Assembly (NCBI GenBank): GCA_023269675.1
Contig: JAHFSX010000017.1
Coordinates: 1-64,000 of the forward strand
DNA: 64,000 nucleotides
Reading direction: 5' to 3'
From: Verrucomicrobiota bacterium
Lineage (GTDB): Bacteria > Verrucomicrobiota > Kiritimatiellia > RFP12 > UBA1067
Shown: in pieces, positions 35,601 to 43,561 of the stretch
Position numbering within the stretch: position 1 is the first letter of the stretch
Layout: each line of letters opens with the position of its first letter
The notes under the pieces: generated by a model
The model's database searches: none
Told to the model about the DNA's origin: nothing
The model's input: only the letters and a program-made list of their open reading frames with translations
Translations under genes and position numbers: made by a program

Positions 35601-37192
35601 TCCAGCCGGCCCACGAGCGAGGGGGTCTCAGGGCGGGTGCTGCCGAGGCGCAGCGCTTCCAGCGCCAGGTCGGCGCGTTCGGGCGAGAGTGCGGTGGCCG
35701 AGCCCATCAGCGGCTCGAGATAGGTGGCGATGTCCGCGAATTGCCCGTTCACCGCGCGCGCGTAGGCCAGGTAAAGCCCGACATCCGGAGTGCGGTCGCC
35801 GGCCTGCCACGCGCTCAGCAAGATCGGTTCGGCCGCCCGCAGCCGGCCGGCCCGGGCCAGGGCCAGTCCGAGCGTGGAAGGCGGTTCTTTCGGATTGACC
35901 CGGCGCAGGAAAGCCAGCGCCTCGTCGCCCGCGCCCTCTTCCGACAGGCGGGCGACCACTTGAAACACCACGCGCTCGCGGGCATCGATCCCGGCCTCGA
36001 CGGCTTCGGTCAAGCGCGCCAGGGCTTCCGGCCGCCGTCCCTGTGTCCACAGGGCCCAGCCCAGGTCGCGGCGCGTCGCCGGGTCGCCGGGGCGGACGGC
36101 CAGCGCCTGCTCAAAGGCCTTCACGGCTTCGGGGACGCGCCCGCCGCGCTGATGAAGCACGGCCAGTTCGCGCCAGGCCGAGGCGTCGTCCGGCTTGATT
36201 TTGACCGCGCGTTCGAGCGCGGCGACGGCTTGGTCGTTCCGCTCCAGCCGGGTCAGCCCGGCAGCCAGTTCGCGCCAGGCGGCGGCATCCTCCGGCTTGA
36301 GCTGGACCACCCGCTCGAGTGCGGCGACGGCCTGCTCGTGGCGCTCCAGCCGGGTCAGCCCGGTGGCCATCTCGCGCCAGGCGGCGGCGTCTTCGGGCTG
36401 GAGTTTGACCGCCCGCTCGAGCGCGGCGACGGATTGTTCGTGGCGCTCCAGCCGTGAAAGACCGGCGGCCATCTCGCGCCAGGCGGTGGCCTCCTCGGGC
36501 TTGAGCCGGGTCACCCGTTCGAGCGCGGTGACGGCCGGCTCGTAGCGCTGCAGCCGCGTCAGCCCGACGGCCATCTCGCGCCAGGCGGAGGCGTCCTCGG
36601 GCTTGAGCCGGGTCACCCGTTCGAGCGCGGCGACGGCGGGCTCGGAGCGCTTCTGCAGGGTCAGCCAAGAGGCCAGTTCGCGCCAGGCGGAGGCGTCCTC
36701 GGGCTTGAGCTCGACCACCCGCTCGAGTGCGGCGATGGCCTGGTCGGCCCGCTGCAGCCGGGTCAGCCAGGCGGCCAGGTCGCGCCAGACGGCGGCGTCC
36801 TCGGGCTTCAGGCGCAGGTAGGCGCTGAGCGCGCGGACCGCCTCGTTTTGCTGCTGCGCTTGCCAGCACGCCTGTGCCAGGCCGCGCCAGGCGGTCGCGT
36901 CTTTCTCGTCCATGTTCACCGCGCGCTGAAGGGCGGCCACGGCCTCTTGCGGTTTGCCGCCGCGCAACAAGGCGAGGCCGTACTGCCGCCAGGCGGGAGG
37001 ATGGGCGGGGTCAAGGTCGACGGCGCCGCGCGCCAAGCGCTCGGCGTCGGCGAACTTCTCCGCGGCCAGCGCGGTTTGCGAGTCACGGATCAGTTGGGTG
37101 ACGTTGGCCGTGTTCTGAGCGTATGAGGGGCGGGGTGCCGCCCCGAGCCAGCCCACCAGCAGCACAAAGAGTAAAAGGTTCAGATTTTTCAT
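32606..37192 (-). CDS. TPR - NodB-like pseudo-deacetylase - outer-membrane beta-barrel exopolysaccharide exporter (PgaA-like)
   Basis: 1528 residues. Signal peptide about 1-25 (ending SYAQNT). TPR repeats cover about 30-900, including six near-identical 34-residue units at 130-333. About 917-1140 resembles a NodB deacetylase domain, with YPAGDFGH recalling a late motif, but the metal and base positions are not conserved (LIDPEAE where FDDG is expected). More TPR-like helices follow. Residues 1255-1528 form an amphipathic beta-strand region ending in Phe, typical of an outer-membrane barrel. TPR plus barrel is the plan of PgaA and BcsC exporters; an inserted deacetylase-like domain is unusual. 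AAAGGAG precedes the ATG. It is the last gene of a three-gene operon, 14 bp after the NodB-like gene. Confidence 0.8.
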   Translation of the reverse strand: MKNLNLLLFVLLVGWLGAAPRPSYAQNTANVTQLIRDSQTALAAEKFADAERLARGAVDLDPAHPPAWRQYGLALLRGGKPQEAVAALQRAVNMDEKDATAWRGLAQACWQAQQQNEAVRALSAYLRLKPEDAAVWRDLAAWLTRLQRADQAIAALERVVELKPEDASAWRELASWLTLQKRSEPAVAALERVTRLKPEDASAWREMAVGLTRLQRYEPAVTALERVTRLKPEEATAWREMAAGLSRLERHEQSVAALERAVKLQPEDAAAWREMATGLTRLERHEQAVAALERVVQLKPEDAAAWRELAAGLTRLERNDQAVAALERAVKIKPDDASAWRELAVLHQRGGRVPEAVKAFEQALAVRPGDPATRRDLGWALWTQGRRPEALARLTEAVEAGIDARERVVFQVVARLSEEGAGDEALAFLRRVNPKEPPSTLGLALARAGRLRAAEPILLSAWQAGDRTPDVGLYLAYARAVNGQFADIATYLEPLMGSATALSPERADLALEALRLGSTRPETPSLVGRLEAVLDKTDRYSGRVTDILETAAEASRVRAAPEQALSLYRRVLERDPDRASWAWAVLLAERTEGKTPYAWLDSFEKRVSKPARLAGIKGLRADRQGRADEAIPALRQSLALEPQQPLLRQILFNSLLSQGRVAEARAEAEWFARQVDAGEAVLRSYLAEMLTRLGDTREALAQWEVLRQTSPDVAYYGIENANALYRLYRPDEAMELLQAMAGTSPDSRVFELMAEISSARAHNAAAAEWAARGLAVTPSQGLLRYHAESLEKLETNAPAALASARAFLAQDPGNVPLTLLAGRMLAAVGATNEVPLFYRQQLGRNPVFVPSLTALRDTSTRDGQLDEAVEYARVRTDIQPDNPEALRAYANSLAQQDHFHKALNILRPLARTPLAQAVPVLVYQSVARHPYAGRNSVDQISRHVKRLSDDGVVFVNAFSQISEKPDARHVMIVLIDPEAEVIEALDPVLQKHNARVVYAGNANIPSLTLSGLPLPERLTPLLTSGRWRLASGGPADLRRGMVNASGVLGNPLTHPLMTDGARETQDAFDGRVDQALAGAARTLRQTDERILVYPAGDFGHRSLDSDTNNMAVLHAAVARHFTHAVYFDDSGFYLRGAKSDPLRIPARAVPPEWDEAALSTYLAAGHPLARARLELARVLYWNGQHEAAYAAFAEAEKAGADCRETTFNWGMNADRQGDIPTALAKLRAAQALDPEAERIQRALERLDERRRPEATVYLSGWKDNEDRDHYRYGAYGDAYLGERLRLGALADRDRWSTDGLGSEYGTRVGLSGLAYLAPQVWLAGSVWQLDMDDLDSHWGGDVALRLPNPLLSGHLVLTASREEIETVEALRANIDADTYALRTYTRLADVFDLFADVSQIERSDGNNTSMLDGRLLYRLSEWPYTGIGWRFRFADSDRDPPEYWAPEQLEQHQLHITMRGAWGRLSGAVSAEAGYARERDTGWQFVWGSRAVGEYALTKRLSLSAELGYSESPDYQRQHGRIGLTGRF
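36194..36805 (-). repeat. Six 102-bp coding repeats (TPR units)
   Basis: Within the exporter gene, residues 130-333 are six 34-residue units of the form PEDAxAWRExAxGLTRLxR. They are similar enough at DNA level that unequal recombination could change copy number. Confidence 0.8.
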
Positions 37193-37206
37193 GGTAAGCG
37201 CTCCTT

Positions 37207-39153
37207 TCAGCGATCGGTCATCGAGTCAAGCCGACGCAGGGTTGAAATGTCCGGCGCGAGGGCGCCGTCCGCCTCGCGCAGGGCCAGGCGGTTCGCCGGG
37301 ATCACGCGCAACAGCCACGCGAGCGCCCGGTCGGCTTCCGCGCCGAGGCCGTTCACGACAATCACTTCGTCGGGCGTCGCTTGCGCGATCGACCGGCCCC
37401 ATTCCAGCGCCTGCGCGGGGGTCAGCAGGTGCGTCACGCGGAAATTCCGGTTGCGCAGTTCGGCGGCCAGCGGGAGCGCCGGTCCCTCCACGGCCAAGGC
37501 GGGGGTCAGCATCTTCAGGTCGGCGCGTGTCAGTTCGGCGTCGATGGCGCCGGCCCAGGCGCGCGCCGCCTCGGCGTCCAGCGCGGCGCCCCCGGTCAGC
37601 AGGGGGACGGTGTGGATGCCGGCGACGGCCGTCTGCAGCAGATCCTGCTGCGCCGTTTGGGCCAGGCTGGGCGTCTCGCCGGCGCGGAACCAGTTCGGCA
37701 GGATCGCCTGCACCTGCTCCCGGTCGGCGTCCGGAACGAGTCGGATGCTGTTGGCGAGAACCCAGCGCGACGGCAGCGGGCGGGCCGTGAAGGCGCTCAC
37801 GCGCAGGTCGCCCTGTTCGCTTCCCAGGCCGACGCGTCCGCGGCGGGTGGCGGGCGAGATCGGCAGGTTCTCGGCGACCGGCTTGTCGTTCAGCCACACC
37901 CACGCCCGGTTGTTGCGGATGCGGAGCCGGATGCGGCGGATGCTTTGCGCATCGTCTGCGGCGGGGCGGCGGCATAGCGTGTAGAGACGGGTTCCCAGAC
38001 GCTCCTGCACGCGCAGCCCTTCGGCATCGCAGGTCACGCGCAGCCAGGAGCGCACGCTCGTGTAACGCGCATACAGGGCGGCGCAGCCTTTCGCGTCCGG
38101 TTGCAGTTCCGCGCTGACTTCGATGTCGGTCCATGCGTCGGAGCCGCGCAGCCAGGCGGCCGCTCCGGCAGAGAGGTGCAGCGCGGCGTCCCGCAGTCCG
38201 CCCTCGCGTTCAAACACCCAGTCCTGGGCGTTCCCGAGGGCAGCCTGGGGCCGGCTGCGTGGCTGGCTGGAGGCCAGCTCGGCCAAGAGTTGCGCGGGCG
38301 TCCAGTCGCCGGGCACGCGCAGGCGGGTCATGGACCACGGGTCGCTTCCCGGGCCGTTGAAGGCGTTCGAGCCGCCGATAAAGGCCAGGCTGAAATGGCG
38401 GGTGACGGCGTCCCGGTTCGCCGCCTCGGCGAGCGGGTCGGAGTCGGGGCTCTGGCCGGCCTCGGCAAAGGGGTAGAGGTAGAGCAGCGGCGGCTTGCCG
38501 GCCGCGTCTTCCAGCACGCTCGCGGAGCGGGCATAGTCCTGGAGGATGCGGTTGCGGAAGGCGTCGGCGCTCTCCACTTTCCCGTCCAGCCGGATGCGCT
38601 GTGCCAGGAAGCGGCCCTGCTCGGAGGAAGCGGTGCCGGGGAGCGGCTCAATCGCCTGATGGCCCATGCTGCCGACCTGCCACTGGGGCAGCCTGACCAC
38701 GCGGCGGACATCGGCCCGCTTCAGATAGAAGCTGCCCCACTGGCGCATGACAGAGGTCGGCACGGTAATGACCGCCGTGAATCCTGTCCTCTGCAGCACG
38801 GGCGTCGCCCGGATGAAGGCCTCCTTGCGGCCGCCCTCGAAGATCAGCAGCAGCGCCTTGTCGGGCAGCGGCGCGCGCTCGTCCAGAAAGGCGCGCACGT
38901 CCTCCGGGCGGACCGTCCGGTAACCGGCGTCCCGCAAGGCGGACAGCTGCGCCTCCAGCCGCTTGACCGACGGATAGACGGGGGAGTCCGTCCGCGCGAT
39001 GCCGGCGTAGGAGAGGACGGTCACGCCGTTCCAGCTCCGCCACGTTGCGGGCGCGTAGTCCGGCAGGGGCGTCGGGCGCATGAGCACGTAGGCCACAAAC
39101 GCGGCGAGCGCAGCTAAAACAAACCATTGGGCAAACAGTGAATATTTTTTCAT
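37207..39153 (-). CDS. Membrane-anchored NodB-like protein of the exopolysaccharide operon, catalytic motifs lost
   Basis: 648 residues. MKKYSL is the start: GAGGTG lies six bases upstream, and a single N-terminal membrane anchor (about 7-25) follows. Residues 42-330 match the PgaB/IcaB type of polysaccharide deacetylase. However, the motif-1 sequence that should read FDDG is F105-E-G-G108, and the motif-2 histidine pair is reduced to one (GSMGH165), so metal binding and catalysis look lost. About 370-545 is a concanavalin-like beta domain, and 560-648 a helical/TIM-like tail. The gene sits between the synthase (8 bp) and the exporter (14 bp). It is probably a periplasmic polymer-binding or transfer factor rather than an active deacetylase. 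Confidence 0.75.
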   Translation of the reverse strand: MKKYSLFAQWFVLAALAAFVAYVLMRPTPLPDYAPATWRSWNGVTVLSYAGIARTDSPVYPSVKRLEAQLSALRDAGYRTVRPEDVRAFLDERAPLPDKALLLIFEGGRKEAFIRATPVLQRTGFTAVITVPTSVMRQWGSFYLKRADVRRVVRLPQWQVGSMGHQAIEPLPGTASSEQGRFLAQRIRLDGKVESADAFRNRILQDYARSASVLEDAAGKPPLLYLYPFAEAGQSPDSDPLAEAANRDAVTRHFSLAFIGGSNAFNGPGSDPWSMTRLRVPGDWTPAQLLAELASSQPRSRPQAALGNAQDWVFEREGGLRDAALHLSAGAAAWLRGSDAWTDIEVSAELQPDAKGCAALYARYTSVRSWLRVTCDAEGLRVQERLGTRLYTLCRRPAADDAQSIRRIRLRIRNNRAWVWLNDKPVAENLPISPATRRGRVGLGSEQGDLRVSAFTARPLPSRWVLANSIRLVPDADREQVQAILPNWFRAGETPSLAQTAQQDLLQTAVAGIHTVPLLTGGAALDAEAARAWAGAIDAELTRADLKMLTPALAVEGPALPLAAELRNRNFRVTHLLTPAQALEWGRSIAQATPDEVIVVNGLGAEADRALAWLLRVIPANRLALREADGALAPDISTLRRLDSMTDR

Positions 39154-39161
39154 AACGCACC

Positions 39162-40799
39162 TCAGCTTCTTGTGGCCCATTCGTTGCGCCAGGACGTCAG
39201 CACGGCCCACGGCGTTTGCCAGACCAGAACAAACATGTAATAGAAGCAGAACACGGTTCCGTAAAACCAGAGCCGCGAACGCTTGTAGAGGAGGTAGGTG
39301 CTGCTCATCAGCGCGCTCATCAGCGTGATGCCGACAATGTACATGAGCGGCGATGTGCGCTGGACGAGCGGCACGTAGATCAGCGCCCGCAGCACAATGG
39401 CCGGGCCGATCAGCGGCAGGAAGAAGCCCAGGTAGAAGGAGAGGGCCATCAGGGGCTGTTTGCGCCACATGAAAGTCGATGCGATCAGGCTTTCCCGGAA
39501 CCAGGAGCGCTTCCAGCGCAACTGCTGGCGCAGGAAGGTCCCGTGGTCTTCCGGGACCAGGGTGGTGACTCGGGCCTTGGATTCGTAAACGACCTTGTAG
39601 CCGCGGCGCAACAGGCTGTTGGTCAGGCTGCGGTCGTCACCGAAGGTGGCTGGACGGCCCATGAACATCTGGCTGAGCCACTCGGGCATGATCTCCTGGA
39701 GCACCTCCCGCCGGTAGGCGGCGATCGGGCCTGACAGGCAGGAGACGGAGTCGAATACGCTCTCGGCGGCCTTCATCACGCGGAAGGCGACGAAGTAGCG
39801 GACCGTCTGCATGCGGGTCAGCAGGTTGGTCCAGACGTTCTCCACGTCGCAGTGGCCGGTGATGGCGGCGACCTGGGGATCGGCAAAACGGTTCACCAGC
39901 TGGCGCAAGGCGTCGGGCTGGAGAAAACTGTCGGAGTCGATGAACACGATCACCTCTCCGTTGGCCAGGCCCACGCCTGCGGCCAGGGCGTGCCGCTTGC
40001 CGGCGTTCTTCTCCAGGCCGAGAACCACCAGCTCCGGGTAGATCTTCTGCGAAGCCTGCATGACCGCCAGAGAGCGGTCCGTGCTGCAGTCATCTACGGC
40101 GATGACCTGCAGGCGTTCGCGCGGGTAGTCCGCCTCCATGAGCTGCCTGAGCGTCCGCGTGACGTTTTCCTCCTCGTTGCGCACAGGAACGATCACGGAA
40201 ATCGTCGGCAACACGGCCAAAGGCTTGGAGTCGCCGTAGAAAGCGGCAAAGATAAAGCGGCTGAGCAGGTAGCCGCCCACCAGCAGGCTGTAGAGGAACA
40301 CCGGCACGTCAAACCAGAAATAGTAGAGGTTCTCGTACTTGATCACCATGATCAGACTGGCCGCCACAAACAATACGGCCGCCGCCAGCCAGCGCAGGTA
40401 ACTCCACGCGGTGCGCTGGTAACGCACGCCGAGATCCTCTTCAAAGGCCAGCCCCATCAGCGGCTGCCCGGCTTCGCGATGCAGGACCGCGGCGTTCGTG
40501 GAGACGACGCCTTGGATAAACGCCTCGGGCATCACGCCTTCGGGGATGCGGAACTGGACGCGGATGCGCGTCTCTTCCGGCGGTACCCCGGGAGCCTCGA
40601 TCAGCAGGCCGCCGCTGGAAATGTCATGCACCGTCGCCGCATACTCGCGGGCGTCTTTGCCTTGTCCCACAAAGATGCGGGCGGGAAAATCCGCCAGATA
40701 CCGTTCGACCGCGCGCCGGTCGGAGTAATTGGGCCTGGAACGGGATCGGAGACGCCTTTCAGGCGCCGGTTCAGGATAGCTTTGAGTTTCGTTTTTCAT
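39162..40799 (-). CDS. PilZ-containing family 2 glycosyltransferase, exopolysaccharide synthase (PgaC/hyaluronan-synthase-like)
   Basis: 545 residues. An N-terminal PilZ domain (about 25-125) shows R29xxxR33 and D59xSxxG64, the c-di-GMP-binding signatures. Two membrane helices follow (about 137-185). The GT2 domain has DDCSTD near 236, D288-S-D290, GDDR at 387 and the processive-synthase motif Q425-Q-L-R-W429. Three to four more membrane helices close the protein. It should polymerise a UDP-sugar, probably an N-acetylhexosamine or glucose, and extrude it across the inner membrane, activated by c-di-GMP. ATG 40799 is preferred because GGGGGTG precedes it; an in-frame GTG at 40829 is possible. 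It is the first gene of the operon, behind a good promoter at 40856-40884. Confidence 0.87.
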   Translation of the reverse strand: MKNETQSYPEPAPERRLRSRSRPNYSDRRAVERYLADFPARIFVGQGKDAREYAATVHDISSGGLLIEAPGVPPEETRIRVQFRIPEGVMPEAFIQGVVSTNAAVLHREAGQPLMGLAFEEDLGVRYQRTAWSYLRWLAAAVLFVAASLIMVIKYENLYYFWFDVPVFLYSLLVGGYLLSRFIFAAFYGDSKPLAVLPTISVIVPVRNEEENVTRTLRQLMEADYPRERLQVIAVDDCSTDRSLAVMQASQKIYPELVVLGLEKNAGKRHALAAGVGLANGEVIVFIDSDSFLQPDALRQLVNRFADPQVAAITGHCDVENVWTNLLTRMQTVRYFVAFRVMKAAESVFDSVSCLSGPIAAYRREVLQEIMPEWLSQMFMGRPATFGDDRSLTNSLLRRGYKVVYESKARVTTLVPEDHGTFLRQQLRWKRSWFRESLIASTFMWRKQPLMALSFYLGFFLPLIGPAIVLRALIYVPLVQRTSPLMYIVGITLMSALMSSTYLLYKRSRLWFYGTVFCFYYMFVLVWQTPWAVLTSWRNEWATRS

Positions 40800-40855
40800 G
40801 GTGTCACCCCCACTGGTGTTAAGCTTCACCGACTCTTCTCTTTTGCGATGCCCGC

Positions 40856-40884
40856 AGTATGCTTTATGCGATAACTAAAGTCAA
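40856..40884 (-). promoter_or_regulatory. Sigma70-type promoter of the exopolysaccharide operon
   Basis: Reading leftwards: TTGACT (40884-40879), 17-bp spacer, CATACT (40861-40856), 57 bp before the synthase ATG. This is one of the best promoter matches in the window. Confidence 0.65.
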
Positions 40885-41007
40885 CAGCAAAAGTTAGCCG
40901 TGTATAACATTTTTAAGATGGCCGGCAAGCCCTGATTCAGGCGATGATTGCGTGAGGCGCTATCCGTTTGACGGTCGGCCTGCGAAACGTGTAAGGTATC
41001 TGACAAC

Positions 41008-41760
41008 ATGAAGAAAATCATAGTTACGGCCTTGGCGGCGTGCGCCCTCGCGGCCTCAGGCGGTCTGGCGGAGACGCCCGCGCCGTCATCGGGCGCGCGG
41101 GTCACGGTCGTCAACAAGGGCTTCTCCGGACGCAACAGCCGGGACGGTTTGCGCCTGATGGACAAAGAGGTTCTGGCTCTCAAGCCGCAACACGTGATCG
41201 TCTTTTTCGGCATGAACGACGCGATGAACTCGGGGAACCTGCTGCCGCTGGCCGACTACGAGGCCAATCTGCGGACGCTGGTGAAGAGGCTGGCGGACGG
41301 CGGCGTGAAGACTGTGGCGCTGGTGACGATCAACCCGGTCATTGAGGAGTATGTCCGGGCGCGCCACCCGAAGCATCCGCAAAAAGCGAACCTGCAGGCG
41401 TGCCTGGCGGCCTACGATCAGGCCGTGCGTAAAATCGCGCAAGAGGACAAGCTGCCGCTCATCGACCTGCGCGAGATCATCGAGAAGCACGGGGGGGCGG
41501 CGATCTCGGAAACGTGCCTGATCCGCTGCGAGAAGAACGGCGGAGGCCGGGACGGCGTCCATCTGACGCCCGCGGCCTATGCCCTGCTGGGCGCGCGCGC
41601 GTTTGCGGTGGTCAGTGACCGCGTGAAGCCCGGCGATACGGTCGTCTGTTTCGGCGACAGCCTGACCTTCGGCGCGGGCGCGCAAGGCGCGGGCACGGCG
41701 ACCGGCGAGACCTATCCCGCCGCGTTGCAGCGCGGCTTCGACGGGAGAAAAAGCGAGTAA
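41008..41760 (+). CDS. Exported SGNH hydrolase with circularly permuted motif order
   Basis: 250 residues with signal peptide (about 1-21). SGNH/GDSL esterases normally run block I (GDS), II (Gly), III (GxND), V (DxxH). Here block II-like VNKGFSG comes first (G38), then GMND with N70, then D182-G-V-H185, and the block I sequence FGDSLTFG with nucleophile S218 lies near the C-terminus. After it, YPAAL, which usually precedes block II, ends the protein. All four blocks occur exactly once, so the domain looks circularly permuted rather than truncated. A role as carbohydrate or acyl esterase is likely. It is monocistronic, divergent from the exopolysaccharide operon and convergent with the SPFH pair. 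Confidence 0.75.
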   Translation: MKKIIVTALAACALAASGGLAETPAPSSGARVTVVNKGFSGRNSRDGLRLMDKEVLALKPQHVIVFFGMNDAMNSGNLLPLADYEANLRTLVKRLADGGVKTVALVTINPVIEEYVRARHPKHPQKANLQACLAAYDQAVRKIAQEDKLPLIDLREIIEKHGGAAISETCLIRCEKNGGGRDGVHLTPAAYALLGARAFAVVSDRVKPGDTVVCFGDSLTFGAGAQGAGTATGETYPAALQRGFDGRKSE

Positions 41761-41794
41761 ACGCTGAACCCCGAATCCCGACTCCGGCCCGCTC

Positions 41795-43561
41795 CTATTT
41801 CACCGGCAGGGTGGGGGCGAGGTTTTTCAGGTCGGTCCAGAGCGTGCCCTCGCCCGCGTGGATGATGCGGATGCCGAGCGTCGGGTTGAGCTTGTCGACA
41901 AAGGTCAGTTCGGCCAGCGTGGCCGGGTTTTTGAAGACACCCGCGCGCAGCTGTTCGCCGAGGGCCTTTTCGTTTGAGACGGCGAACTCGGCCTTGACCT
42001 TGGCCTCGCCCTGCACCTGGGTGATCTGGGCCTGCACCAGCGACTTCTCCAGATTGATGGTGGCCACTTCCAGCGCGGTTTCGGCCTGGATGCCGGCGAC
42101 CTCGTTTTTGGTCTGCGCGCCGATGGTGGCGACCAGTTTCTCGGTCTCCTGCTCGACCTGTTTCTTGAGTTGTTCGACCAAGGCGGTCTCGGTGTTGAGC
42201 TCGGCCTGTTTGCGGGCGGTGTCCTGGCGCGCCTTGTTGGTCAGGTCCTGCTCTTTGGCGACGCTGGAGTCCTGGATCGGCACCAGGATGTCGTTCGGAA
42301 CCTCGGCGTGGCGGATGATCGCGTTGTGGATCACGATGTGCTTTTCCTTCAGCACGCGCGTGAGCTCCGCGTTCAGGTCCTTTTGGAAGAGCTCGCGGCC
42401 TTCGCCGTCGATGAAGTCGCGCGCCTTGTAGCTCGAGCCCTTGATGCGCGAGATCGAGAGCACCTGGGGCAGGATGATCTTCTCGACCACGGCCGGGAGG
42501 TCGCCGTAGAGCATGTAGATGCGCGAGATGTTCTCGGGCAGCAGCTCGAACTCGACCGTCATGTCCAGCAGGATCTGGAAGCCGTCGCGCGAGGGGAACT
42601 CGACGCAGCGGTCGATGCCGAAAGCCACGGACTCCGGCGCGATGGAGCCTTGCTGGATCTTTTCGGCGGCCGGCGCGTTCGCCTCGGACGGCGCGGCCTG
42701 GCCGCGCGCCTTGCCCGGCGCGGTCTTCTTGGGGGCGCTGCGGCGCAGGGAGCCGCCCAGGGAGTCGGCGGCGGCCGAGGTGCTCAGCGCCTGCTGCGAG
42801 ATGAAGCCGCGGTCGCGGTTCTTCTCGAGGTACTCGTTGCGCTTTTCCTGCTGAACCTGGATGGTGTTCTGCTGCAGCGAGTCCAGGGCGCTGCTGGCGT
42901 TGGAGATCTGGCTCTTGGTGAGCACCACGCTGCCGGAGCGTCCGAGGATCGAGACCTGGTTCATGCCGATTTCCAGCACATCCACCTGGTAGGCGCGCGG
43001 GTTGATGTAGTAGATGCCGGGCTGGAGCACGTCCTTCATGACGCCCTGCTGCCCGGGGCCGGCGAACTCGCCGGGCTTGACGGGCGCGCCGGTCTGCGAG
43101 GTGACGATACCGACGTAGCCGATGGGGATGTTCACCGCGTCGAGCATCGTGATCTCGTAGCCCTCCGGGTTGAGGCGGTAGGTTCCCGGGCCGAGCACGT
43201 CTTTCCAGACGCCCTTGCAGGCGGTGTCGGCGGCGAGGATCTCGCCGGGCGGCAGCTCCTTGCCGACCTTGGAGGTGACCACGCCGACCTTGCCGACCGG
43301 AATCGCGGTGACCGGCACGATGCGCCAGTCGTTGTTGACCGGGTCGAGGAAATGGCGGCCTTCCGGCAAGGGGTCCTTGCGGACGCCCTTCTGGCCGGCT
43401 TCGGCGAGGATCTGCCCGGCGGGCAGCGGCGCGCCGCGTTTGGCGGTGACGATCGCCATATAGCCGGCCGGCACCGGGATGCGGCAGAAGGTCCAGACGA
43501 AAAGGCCGGAAACGGCGGAGAGCAGCAGGACGGGGACGAGGATGAGGGAGATCGACTTCAT
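41795..43561 (-). CDS. SPFH/band 7 (flotillin-prohibitin-like) membrane protein
   Basis: 588 residues with one N-terminal membrane helix (about 5-26). Before the SPFH core lie three tandem modules of about 62 residues (from about 33, 92 and 152), each with a GxVxIV(T)-type strand and a KGVxKDVLxPGxYxxNP turn. A Ser/Ala/Lys-rich insert (about 255-305) precedes the SPFH domain (about 310-430). A long coiled coil rich in Glu/Gln/Lys (about 440-545) should drive oligomerisation. It presumably forms a large ring or cage at the membrane, possibly stabilising membrane proteins. It shares an ATGA start-stop overlap with the upstream SPFH gene, so the two are translationally coupled and probably form a hetero-oligomer like HflK/HflC. 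Confidence 0.8.
   Translation of the reverse strand: MKSISLILVPVLLLSAVSGLFVWTFCRIPVPAGYMAIVTAKRGAPLPAGQILAEAGQKGVRKDPLPEGRHFLDPVNNDWRIVPVTAIPVGKVGVVTSKVGKELPPGEILAADTACKGVWKDVLGPGTYRLNPEGYEITMLDAVNIPIGYVGIVTSQTGAPVKPGEFAGPGQQGVMKDVLQPGIYYINPRAYQVDVLEIGMNQVSILGRSGSVVLTKSQISNASSALDSLQQNTIQVQQEKRNEYLEKNRDRGFISQQALSTSAAADSLGGSLRRSAPKKTAPGKARGQAAPSEANAPAAEKIQQGSIAPESVAFGIDRCVEFPSRDGFQILLDMTVEFELLPENISRIYMLYGDLPAVVEKIILPQVLSISRIKGSSYKARDFIDGEGRELFQKDLNAELTRVLKEKHIVIHNAIIRHAEVPNDILVPIQDSSVAKEQDLTNKARQDTARKQAELNTETALVEQLKKQVEQETEKLVATIGAQTKNEVAGIQAETALEVATINLEKSLVQAQITQVQGEAKVKAEFAVSNEKALGEQLRAGVFKNPATLAELTFVDKLNPTLGIRIIHAGEGTLWTDLKNLAPTLPVK

Noticed and set aside
32828..36457. Long plus-strand open frames over the exporter gene
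   Set aside because: Antisense to an intact 1528-residue TPR/barrel protein; compositions are Arg/Gly/Ala-rich and lack recognisable motifs or signals.
36194..36805. Regular 102-bp repeats as a possible CRISPR or satellite array
   Set aside because: They are in-frame 34-residue TPR units within a coding gene, without repeat/spacer structure.
28355..41760. The deacetylase at 28355 as a member of the exopolysaccharide operon
   Set aside because: It is on the other strand, has its own promoter and secretion signal, and lies among glycan-degrading genes; a functional link is possible but not shown.
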